From the NCBI GenBank assembly GCA_037447655.1, contig JBBHKE010001980.1:1-62000 (forward strand): a stretch of DNA of 62,000 bases. Reading direction: 5' to 3'. How positions within the stretch are numbered: the first letter of the stretch is position 1; each line of letters opens with the position of its first letter. Shown piece after piece: positions 38,301 through 50,300 of the stretch. The DNA is from Zygnema cylindricum (lineage: Eukaryota; Streptophyta; Zygnematophyceae; Zygnematales; Zygnemataceae). The notes under the pieces were generated by a model that had not been told where the DNA came from, searched no databases, and worked only from the letters and a program-made list of their open reading frames with translations. A program made the translations under genes and the position numbers.

Positions 38301-41300
38301 TTGCAATCCTCCCTGTCCTGCCCAAAACTCGTATTCTTGCTGATGTTTGGACTTCCTTGCAGTGATCGTTCAAATTCGTTCCGTAAGGGACTCTTCGCAA
38401 TGCTCCATACACTCAGGGGAGAAACGGCAGGAGAAGAAGGAACTGGAGTTCTCATAAATTCTATCTCCTGCTGCCTCCTTTCAAGTGCCCATTGCAATCG
38501 TTTCATCCACCGAGAGATGTCTCTAGGACTGTATACAGAAGGGTCATGAAGACATCCCTCAGACCTCTTTTGGCAGCGAAAATACATGTCTACCATGGCT
38601 GCAGCCAGTGTATCACTCTCCCTCTCTAAGTTTGGCGCAGCCTTTTGCATTAAAACCTTACTCCACACTCCAAAAATGTTGCGCAGGGATTCCGCTGACG
38701 GATATCCGACAGCGAGGACGGCTGCATGTCTCAGACAACGAGGAGAAATAAGGCTATTCGAATTATCTGCGCTGGACGTACACGATGCAACCCACTTGAT
38801 GCGTTGAACATCTACCCACGATAACCTTACCGAGTCCCAAAAACCACCTTGTTCCCAAAGCTCCCGCAGAAACGTAACCACAGACTGTGTTCCATAGTCA
38901 TCAAATGCAGGTTCATTAATTCTGTCGCAAAACACAGCAAGCCAAATACCCGATTCTCGAGGCTGTAACACATATCCACTGCCATCCCGATGCTTTTGCA
39001 CAATCTGACAATGTTGCATCAGTACATGGAGTAGAGATGACGGACTTGTCAGCCTCGACATATTGATAGTAACCTGTTTAGCTTCAGGTATGCCTTGCAA
39101 AAGAGCTTCCACAGTCATTGACTTCCCACAACCAGGTGGTCCACAAAGAATGATTGGTCGCCCTTCCATCAGCCATGCCTTTAAGAAAAGGTTTTGTCGC
39201 GTGGTGTCAATTGTGGGCACAAGTCCATTATTGCTGAAGTAACCGAAATCATCTAGTTCTTTTTCCACTTTTGGAATCAAAGTTGACCATGACAGCCATG
39301 ATCCATCTTCGATTGCAACTGTCAGATCTATTAAACTCTCATTTGGAGCTTTATTCTCCAGAAATGACTTACAAGGCAATGATTTTGCCGTCTCTGACAA
39401 CCACTCGGCAAAATTGGTAAAACTGCTTTGAGTCATAGATCCTCCTGCACCCCAGAGTAATGCTTGCAGTAAACATTTAGGAAGGTAGTCATTTGCCGAT
39501 TGTTTCAGGTTGTCATCAATGACGCCATTCTTCCATGAGATAGCTTTATCATTTACCCATTTGGCAATGTTTCCGTCTACTAAAGCAAGCACGCTTTCTA
39601 CAGCCAATACTGGCACATAGCCCATGGTGTGGTTGAAATTTCCGGCTTTTTCAGCAGCGATCTGTACTAAGCCTCCATCCTCAAGGAAGGGCAACAAGGT
39701 ATCCACACATAGCTCCCTTAACATCCTATGATCCTCCAATTCTATTCCTTGACCTAATATGGCTTTCAAAGCGTGCTCTTCGTGAGCGTCATCTGCTTCC
39801 TGTGCCTCGACTACATGACCAGTTTCATGAATCCGGTGCATCGCCATGCCCCTGCGAAGCCTTTTTCGACATCGTGAGAGAACCATGGGCAAAGAAAGTG
39901 TTGAAGAAGAAAAATGGAGCATGGCTAAACGAGAAATGGTAGCTGGTGTTGCATGCTCTATTGATACAGTTTCGAATATGCAGCGGACACAAGAAGGGAG
40001 ACGCAACCGCTCTCCATTAGGCAGCACAAGCATCTGCAGACTCATCGGAAGCAGTCAACACTTCAGCACAACATTTACGAATTAAAAATGTTCTCAAAAG
40101 AATTAGAACTTTGTTTGGGCGGGCATTGTACATGAGCAAATGATTTGTTTTTTATGCCTCTATATTAAATTCTATTATTTCGTGTATACTACAGAAAATA
40201 AAGGTATTAACACTTACATTACGAATTTCTCTTTGCATTCTCTGTAAACAAAACTAATTATTACCAACCTGACCTTGTACCTAACAAGCAAGTGCTTTAC
40301 AAAGTGCCCCAGAATCCGCATTTACTCATCATGACAAATTTTTGGCAGCACAACCTTTTGACGAAGCCAATATCCATCTTCATTGCATATACTCCTATTC
40401 CATGTAGAAAAACAAGCCTGACAAATATTTCTTGAAAGAGCAAAAACTGAAAGGTCATGTTGGGAAAAACTAATCTGAACTTAGACATAAAGTGCGATGT
40501 GTAATAAGCTATACCCAAAGCATAAACTCTAAAAATCAAATAAACCATGAAAACATGTTTTTGAAAAAAATAGATTTTGGAGGAAAACGAAACACTTTAG
40601 ATTCGGGTGTTTGCTATTTATAACACAGTTATGGTGTTTTCTTTGTGTGTTTGGTCCAGAATCAAACGATGAATATACACAAGGTTTCACAATGGGTACA
40701 GAATCTGCATCTAATAGGCCGTGGTCCCTTACCTTGTTGTCATCAAGGACTGAGTTGAGATTTTCCACCCAGTCAGGATCCATGTCTCCGTCAAAGACTA
40801 CCCAATGTATGCCTGTTGACTGTTTACTTGCATACTCCTCCTTATCATTGCCAGCTTTCCCATTGTCAGCATGTACCAGTTCAATTATCTGACGCAGCAA
40901 AGATGTAAAGATACCGTCACGCCATTCTCGAGTACTTGAATCGAGTTTCCCAAAAAGCTCTTCTACAGTGAGAGCTTTTGGGTCTATCACATGGGCAACA
41001 GTGCGAACGCCCCATAATCTCCCCAAAGCTTCAAGAACAACTGCAACAACAAAAAGGTTTGACAAACGTTTCAATCTCTTGCACCAATGGGGCAATCTGC
41101 TTGAATGCCCTCACTGTAAGTTTCACAAACAAGTAAAATATTTAAACACAAATAAAGGATGAAGCTGCCTGGCGTATTAATAATCATATGGTGGGACAAC
41201 ATCTGAAGGCCAATTCATTAGCTTTTGTACAAGGTGTGGGGTCACTGACTTCCATAGCTAGCCTATTCGTGAATAAATAGCGGTAAAATTCCAGTCCCTC

Positions 41301-44300
41301 ACCTCTCCAAGTTGTCGTTTTGCCAGCTGCTGGGGGTCCCACCAATAACACCCCTTGATGTACCTCCACTAGTTGGGACAACTGTATGGCCTTTTCTAGC
41401 CATTCCTGGCCCTCTTCTAATTCCCAGTCAAAAAGAACTGCTTGCAATGATCTTAAAAAAACACCATCAGTCTCCGCTTGCAGGTGAGTACCAGGAAATA
41501 CACTTTTCAGAAGTCCTCGAAAGACCTCGTCATCTCCACCAGTCAGCTTGGGCGCCATCTCTCCCCAAACACTCTCCACCAATAGCTGTGCTTCTCTAGC
41601 TCCGGGATCTTTGCCATTTGAATTATCTTGCAAGGATTTTCCCGCATTTGAAAAATCAGCACCTTTGGCCAAAATTGAGTCATGAGCATTTGCTGTAGAA
41701 CTGGACCTCCTAGCGAGTCCCGCTCGCTTCACTGAGCCTTTTAGGGCTCGGAGGCTAAAATCATAATGCAGCTGATTGCTCATTTCTGTATGAGCCATCT
41801 GTCAGTGGAGAAGTTGAGACGCCCACCATTGAATATCATTAACTTTGAGGGATGCAATAGAAGCAAGGAAAGTTTGACCAAAATCTACACTAACAGACCT
41901 TGGACATTTATGTGACAGTAGAAATCATGATAAACAGCTAACTCACTGAGCCAGCAGTCCTGTACTGAGCTTTTTCATGGAAAGATAAAAAACTCAAGAA
42001 GTGTAGTATGTTGTTAAACAAACAGCTGATAGAAAGAACCCATGAAAATTTCACATAACCTTTTCTCTGGCAATACGAAGCTATCTGAAACCTTCCAGGC
42101 TCTAAGAAGCTTACCTCAAAGAGAAGTACAAGTTTGCTTGCAAGCCGTTGTGCAGTCCGGAAGCCCTGGACGAATAATAAAACCTCGACAATCACGACGG
42201 CATCAGGCTTTGAGAGAGTCACATTACGAAGAAGCGCCCGAAGGTTGTCAGGTAAATGGTGTCGACCTGCATACTTAGGGTTCATTGTAACAAATATACC
42301 TGGAAAAAAGACACGAAAAAGGAGTATCTGCTTGGAAATCGGCACAGAGAGCAAAAGTAGGAGGTCCCTCCAGTCCTGTTAATGGTCATTAAACAACATA
42401 AGACAACAGGGAGTAAACTCTAGCAGTAGTATAATCGCCATACAGATGTTTCGGCCCTAAGAACAAGGCGCTGTTTGCCTTTTGACAGGTTAATGCATGA
42501 AATGGCTCATGCGAGAGATAGATCCATGATATGCAAGACTTTAAGGTTATACTGGTCAGAGAGTAATGTATTTCAAAAATTAAATCTGCTCTAGCTTCAA
42601 ATCACAAGTACCAACCTGTTGAAGGGTGTAATGGCACTGGTCTTCCCAAAACTTTGACTGTCTTATGTCCCTCCTTTAAGCCCTCCTGAATGGCCAGAAT
42701 CTGCTGAGAGACAGCTGATAAAATACGTTCTTCCAATCGATTGAATTCGTCAAAGCAACCCCAAGCACCAATCCTGGCCAGTCCCGCAAGCAGTCGGCAA
42801 AGAGCCTGTAGGTCGAAATGTCGGTCGCAATTAAACACCACCACAAAACGACCAAGTTGTGCCCCTAAGGCTTTGACTGTCTCGGTCTTTCCTGTTCCTG
42901 CGGGTCCTGACAAAGCAGCTCCTTGTCCCCACCTTAAGGCTTGTGAAAGTGCTAAAAAGCATCGATCTGTGAGTTCAGTTTGAACAAGTCGGTCGGATTG
43001 TCCGAGGTACTCGAAGCCGTACAAAAATTTACCATCCGCCATGCAAACTGAGAGAAACGCAGGTCTCTCCTTGTCTGAAAACGTACAGCTTGTCAATTCA
43101 TAGGCCGTGGTTTTTGGCAATGACTTCTGCAAGTGCTCAGTAATGTATAGGCGTGTGCAGGCTAGCCAAGCAAAGTCAGTGACAGAGTCCACCTGGACTT
43201 TCCCCAAATGCCGGAGAGTATCTCTCTGATGAACAAGGACAGTAATCACCACCTGAAGCCTTGTAAGAATCTGAGAACGGCCTGGTTTAGCAGCTACCCC
43301 AGCAAGAGCCTCCAGCATGTCGTTGATTGTACCAGCCATTGTTTGCAATTTTTGCATTTTTCCTCCAATGAAATGGCTCGGGTTTTCATTGAGACTGGCC
43401 TCTACAACAGCAGTCCACTGCAACTGCAAGGAAAGAACTACAACTTGCAGGGGATACTTCACAGTCCATGTTATGAAGAAGTCCCAAATATTTGGATTTT
43501 GATTAGATAAAGCTCTAGTTTTTTCTGGTCTTTTCTGCTGGTTGGGGATTGTCCACCATCCATCAAGTGTACCTAGTTCTTCATATGCATTGCGAAGGTG
43601 GGAAATCAGTGTGAATTTCACTGCTTCTTCTAGTTTTTTCAGAGTAGCAGCTGCATCACCACCTTTGCTCCTAGACGAGGATTCTGATGTGCCTTGAGAA
43701 GTTGAAGGTTCAGAGCCAGACGTTCCTCCTTTCATTGCAGAAGATTCCAGCAGAAGAGGGGTAGCAAGGACCATGTGCTCGCCTTCAGGTGAAACCACTC
43801 CTGTAATGGCTGTAACCTCATCATTAACTCGCAAGGATGCAATGCCAACAAATAGCTTTCGAAGGTGCTTTTGGATCTGCACAATGGTGTCAGTATTATG
43901 AATTTAGTAAGACTGATATTCTTCTGCAAAATAAATCAAGTGTGCGTTTGAGCTTCGGTTAGTCGCCTTCGTCAAAACATATATAATGATATTGCCCAAT
44001 TAGTTTGTGTTTAACATCCATTTGCATTCAAACATAATACCTTAAAACACAACACACGTCCTCTGGTATTAAGTGAGCTGAAAACCACTGCAGACTTACT
44101 CATGGTAACGAGATTCTATACCAGGGATAACATACAACAAGCAGGTAATCGAGACATCAAACTAAAACAGGAAAGGAAGTGCAAGAAAAATTTACCACAG
44201 CGAGATCATTCGGATACCCCAGAAGCTCTAGCAAATCTTCATCACCCAGAAGGTAGAACCTTGGAAAGGCATCACGTTGTTGCTCAAGAAAATCATGTAT

Positions 44301-47300
44301 CCGCTCAGTTATCAGCTTCAAAGTTTGGCCCATGCCATTGAGGAGTCCCTCCAGATTAAGATCTTCTAAGAGGGTTAGAATGTGAGGCCTTGTGTTGAGT
44401 TTAGTAATGACCCTTTGAAATTCCTTATCCACTTGTGTAAATATCGTGTGCTCCGCAGGAAGTTGCTGGCATACTGCATCCCCAGAGCTTCCAAACATTC
44501 CCTCCAATTGAACCTGTGCAAAACTTCGAAACATCAGCACTTCTGAATTCTGAATCTAAATTCTCAGTTCTTTTTTTTTTGTCATGAACAATTTCTTGAC
44601 TGAGTGGATGCATCAAACAATCCTTCAAATCACAAATTAGCCGCAAACTCTGCATGTACGGGGAAAAAAACACTCTCACTATTTTCTTTCAGAACTAAAG
44701 ACATTTGTAGTTTTATCAGGAACACAGACTTTGCCAACCGCAAAATACAACAGATGTATAAAACTCACCCAGCTTTGCTGAACCGTACTCAAAGCCTCCA
44801 GAATCCGGCCAAGTTTTTGTAGCTTACTCTCCAAGTTTGCTGCTTCTATTTCCCAAGGGCCCAGATAGGGTGATGTCCGGACTGTCCCCAGCATCCCTAC
44901 ATGCTCTGATATTAAACCCATGAGCCCTTCCAAACCCCGGACAACTCGCCGATTTGATTCGTGATACTTCACAAGGTCGAAAACTTTCTGATTCCATTCT
45001 CCTCCTACTCTTGACAAAAATTGTTCAATGGCCATCTGTCCTAATGATTCTTGTATGGTTGCTCGAACTTCTGCCTCGTGCTTTGATAAATCGACACTCC
45101 AAAGATTCCCAAATGTGAGCTTCTCAAGAGGCACCTGTTTGAGGCCAAAATTGTTTAAGAGAGACTCCCAATGCCAATCACGAAGTGGGGCGGATCTCAG
45201 ATCTTGCAAAATTGGATTCACAGAAAGCCACGTTTTGACTTTCCCATACCAAGACGCAACAACATGAGAGAGTTTACGATTACTAGGAGGAGTTCGAGGA
45301 GGATCAGAGTGGATCAACTCGGGTGTTACAGGAGAAAGTGGTGGTACCTCCACTGTACTTGGTGACTGATATCCATTGACATTGCTGGTAGTCTGATACG
45401 AGCCTGGAGTAGACATGTGAGATTCATCCCAAGCCAAAGTTGTACAGAGTTCTCTCTCGGCTGTCTCCAGTTTTGAACTAACCATTTTCAGGTCTGTCTT
45501 CAACCAAGGGGAAGAGTTCAGTGTCTCCATGTTGTTCCATACATTATCCAATCCTGACCATTCGGCCTGCACCTCACAAATCTCCTTGTCAATTGCCTCC
45601 AAGGATTCCAGCATAGACGTTGCCGTAATGCTGCCTATCTTTCCATTTATATCATTAAAAAGGCGCTGCGCATCTGCAATCTGCTGCACGGAATCTTGCA
45701 GAACGCTACGCCTCTGACTAAAGGTGTTCAGAATCGATATCGCACGTTTTGGTTTGTCAGTTAATGAGCATGGCTGGTCAATTGACCAATCGTGAACAAG
45801 CGTTTGTATGCCATCTTTGATTGAATCCTGCTGGGCCAGTATTTGGTGTTCTAAAACTGGAATTGTACCATGAACAAGTGCCTGTCTTTCCTGCAGCTCC
45901 TCAAGAAATTTTTCCCATCGGCGTATTGACATCTTTGAGACACTCCAGCCATCAGGAAAATTCCATCTCCCCTCTTCAAGCTGCTTTTCTCCTTTGCACA
46001 TAAGGCCAAGCGTCTCTTCCCACCGGGATTTTTCTCCACAGATGTGGTTAAAGGATGCCAGACTTGCAAGAACATCCTTTGAAAGAGTCTGTTTCTCAAG
46101 CAATGTTGATAATGTTGAGAGAGAAGTTCTGCTCTCTTCAATCTGCTGAGTGAACTTTTCACAGACTCCCAGAATGCTTTCAGCAAGTTTGGCTTTCAGA
46201 ATATCCATCTGTATTTGAATTTTTGAGCTCAATAAGGACTTCATCTGACTGCAGTCAGTAATGAGCGCCCCATGTTTTTGGATAGAATCCCCTTTCACCA
46301 TCTCCAGCATTAGCTCTTCACAAGACACATATAGATCCAATAATGCAGATAGACTACCAGCATTGACAGCTTTCAATCTTCTCTCCAACATTTTTTCGTT
46401 GGTATCATACTGCATCCAAGTTGTAACATGATGTTGAGCCTGCAACATCATGTCATTGATGGCTTCAGAAGCCCGATCTAAATGTCTTCCTGGCAGATTT
46501 TGCAGGAGTTCCCAGTAGCAATTTTCTTTCTGGTCCAACAAAATCGTGCTTGAAATAATTTGGCTCGACAAAAGATCCGAATGTTTCGGAGTAATAGAAT
46601 TGCTTTCACTGTCTGAATAATAATCAAGTAAACCATTTGCTCGACGCTTGCCAACTACCTCCTGCTGTTCATCACTATCATCTGCATCCATCTTGAACTT
46701 TTCCCATTTCCGCTTGCCTATCTTCACTTCTTGGTCGTCCTCACTGTCCGATTCATCAATTTCTTGGTGGCTTCCTTGGCTTACACTGTTTGAACTTGGC
46801 GTCACACTGTCGGCATAATTATCAGTATCACGCATAGGCTCATTGGTTATTTGGTCCCCTTCCACATGCCCATCCTCTTGTGATAAAGACACACTTTGGA
46901 ATGTCGCTGGGCTATCTGACTTCGCTGCATTATTTTCTGAGACAGCGTCGTAGTCATCTTCCTGCTTGCTTTTATGAGAAGTAGATTCAACTCCTCCTGA
47001 AAAGTTTAAGCTTTTGATACCACAGACGACTGCCAAAAGTGATTTGAGACAGTCTAATAACGCCAACTGAATTTGCTCGAGCGGAGGTTTCACATGGACA
47101 TTGTCATCATCCATCGTTACATCACATACAAATCTCTCAAAAACAGAAATGCTCGCATCAACACACAAGGTTTTGCCTACAGGCTGAGGAACATGCTGTG
47201 TCTGTCCCTTGCAACACTCAATTGAACCTTTACAGAGTGACGAAACTCCTGAGTCAATGCTGCTGCAATTTGAATTTTCACCACAGAACTGCGTCCCCGT

Positions 47301-50300
47301 CAATGTATCCTGTCCATCATTACCCTTTTCATTTGAGCTGGAAGGGCTCTCAAGCTCAGCTTTCCTTTCCTGCAACACAAAAATGGAAGACAACTGCGAA
47401 ATACATCATCTTCCTTTCAGCACGAAACTCACCATGGACATGAAGTTTCAACGGTCAACTCGTAAAACTCGATCATTTGTTGCTAACGCAATCGCCTTTC
47501 TAATTTCAAGTGGCGGATAGAATTGTCCCGGGATGTGTCAACAGAGCTTTGTTTCCAAATGACAGCAGCCACTCGAAAACAATTAGTCCAGGTGAATTAA
47601 TGTTATCTGAGACAAATGAAAAATAGCAAATGTAAAGATAGCTATGACAAAGAAACTACCACACCTTGGCTTCCGAACTCAACTTGAGTTCTTCTGCTGA
47701 ACAATAGGTGAGCCAGGTGAACATAGCAGCTGAGAGACGGTCCAAAAGCCTCAGTCTAACTTCAGCCTTGAATGGCTCCGCCCATGCATTCACCATACCG
47801 AGACCACAGTCCAGGCTCTCTGCCTGAAGTATAACAGCCCGTACATTATCGACAGCAGAGGGAAGATCCTGCACCAAGCGGAAAAAAGTTTCTTTGTGCA
47901 TCAGAATCCAATTCTTACCATGACGCTTGTATTCAATTTATTAATATTTTGTAGAAGGACTTGGACATGTGGCCTATTGGCAGACAGAACAGCAAAATTA
48001 AGATCAGTTCTCGCGAAAAGTTAATACAGCACGAAAGCCTTTACTGCCCAGCTGTCCATGCTCCTCCGCAACCAATCCTTATATTGAAACATTGGTACAA
48101 ATGACCAGCGCACTATTCTTTTTTGCAAGCTTATTTTCTTCTTACAACCAACTCAGCCATGAGGCGTCAATGTCTACGGTCAAAGCTTTGTCAAACATCA
48201 ACAGGAGATTGTGATGCAGTATTTTTACCTGGTAAGGACAGATGTTAACTAATGCCACCGCCGTTTCAGCATTTGCGTGCACACCCGTAACAATAGACAC
48301 TCTGACCTCCAACACTTCGAAAGCATTCCAAGCTCTGCCTACATACACCTCCAGATTTTCTTCCTCCATGTCCCACTCAACATCCAGTCCTGCCCAATTA
48401 CCGAAACAGAAATAAGTGCTTGCACAATGTGGATATTGAAGTAGTTTTCCCAGTACTCGGACAAACCTTAGTCTAGAACAAAAACAGAGGATATCAAGGT
48501 GTACCTTCCGTGAGAATTTGTTCCATATCCTTAAAGCTGTCCTCCACCAAAGGTTGAGCCTCAAGTGAAACAGCAGCACGATTAGCAGAGAAGCTACACA
48601 ATATGTGATTTAAGGCTGTAGCTGAGGGCCATGCTTCATGAGCAGAAAAAGCCAAACAGAGCAACGAGTGAGAAATGTGACAGCCGATGCTTTGCAGGTC
48701 ACGGACATCCCTCACCAGCTGTTCAAGGTCTGGATTGTAGCGAACCTGTGAGAGAAAATAAGGCAACAGGTTATCAATTTATTAGTCAAACAACGTTAAA
48801 GTAATAGATGATAATGCAACCCGCTACTGGAAGATACAGAGCAGTAATGACCCTTGAGAAAAGTTACTCTGATGCAAATAAGACAAAACCACACTAAGCT
48901 GCTGCAGGAAGTTACATCCACGTCTTTCTCCAACTTGTCCCAATCATCTGACAAACAGCCAGGCAACATAAAGATTTTCCTAATACCTAGCACTAATGCC
49001 TACAACCACATATATAAGATTGACAATTCACGAGTGTGACACGGCATAACTGAAAATTGAGACATATCGCTGAACTTCCGAGTGAATTTTTTATCACTTA
49101 AAACAATTAAATTCACTGAACAAGGCTTTATTACGAAAGCACGATGATAAACCATCGGAGTACATGGGAGCCAGAAAAGTGGACGGCAAGGACGAAACTG
49201 CAAAACTGAACGGGGAGGGAAGCAAACTAAAAAAACAAAACCAGTGTGAAAGTAAATTGAATTCACTTCAAACAATTGTTGTTCTAACTTACTTCATTTA
49301 TCTGAAAGTTCTCATCAAGTGATGAGAACCAAACCAGAAAGGCTGATTCAGAAAAAGAAAGGGTAGATGAGTATTTGACTTGCCTTGAACTTTATCCGAC
49401 AGCTGTCCCCTGCTGTGTCGCTGGGCAAGCTCTCAAGTATTGGCCCAGTTAGTTCAAGTCCCGAACTTTCAACGTCTATTTGCCAACCATTCACCAACTG
49501 CATGCCCGAGCACCAATCCAGAAGAGTTAATAGGGCATCAAAAAATGTGAAGGCTAGTATAAAGTCTTGCTGTATGTGGCTTTGCAACACATAGCCACAC
49601 AGAAATTTGCTAGTCGTTGATAACATCAAATGCTGGAGCCAAAGTCAGGTTTTGTAGACCTTCTGGGGATCAAGTTCCGATAGGAAGGCCTTCAAGTGTG
49701 AGAGAAGATCTTGCGCCTGAAGGTTATCTCCGATACTCGGCAACAAGTCTAGGAGCCACGTTGTCTTCTCCGCAAGCCACCTCTGAACACTCATAACTTG
49801 CGCTACAGCTCCTGTTCACATACTCCACCCAGCCTTGAACACTCAAACCACCTAAGGAGCAAAAAAATCATGCAGATAGCCTGCCAAACAGATTCTACTT
49901 GACTAAACAAGATGTCATAAATTCTCCACCAGCAGCTTGGTGATTGCATTTGACCCAATCCCGTAAGAACTTCAACGTACATTGCAAAAGATTAGTTCGC
50001 ATCAATTAATGCCACTCCCACGATGCCAATGATCAAGTCTGAACTTGCCTGGTAGACAAGAAATCCCGAGGACTGATGTCCCGATAAGGTCAGAAACGTC
50101 ATTCGTAACAGCCCTGTAGTTGGCCTTTACCTCGACCAAGTCTGTAACATGACAATTCAACCAAAAATTATATAAAACAGAACCATGAGGGGCTTGCTTA
50201 GATTGTACGAGCGCTGAGGAGTAAAGCTGATGTACTGCTAACTTGATCTTAGAAAAGTCGAGCAGAGATGATAGACACGCCCTGAATAACTTCATTATAT

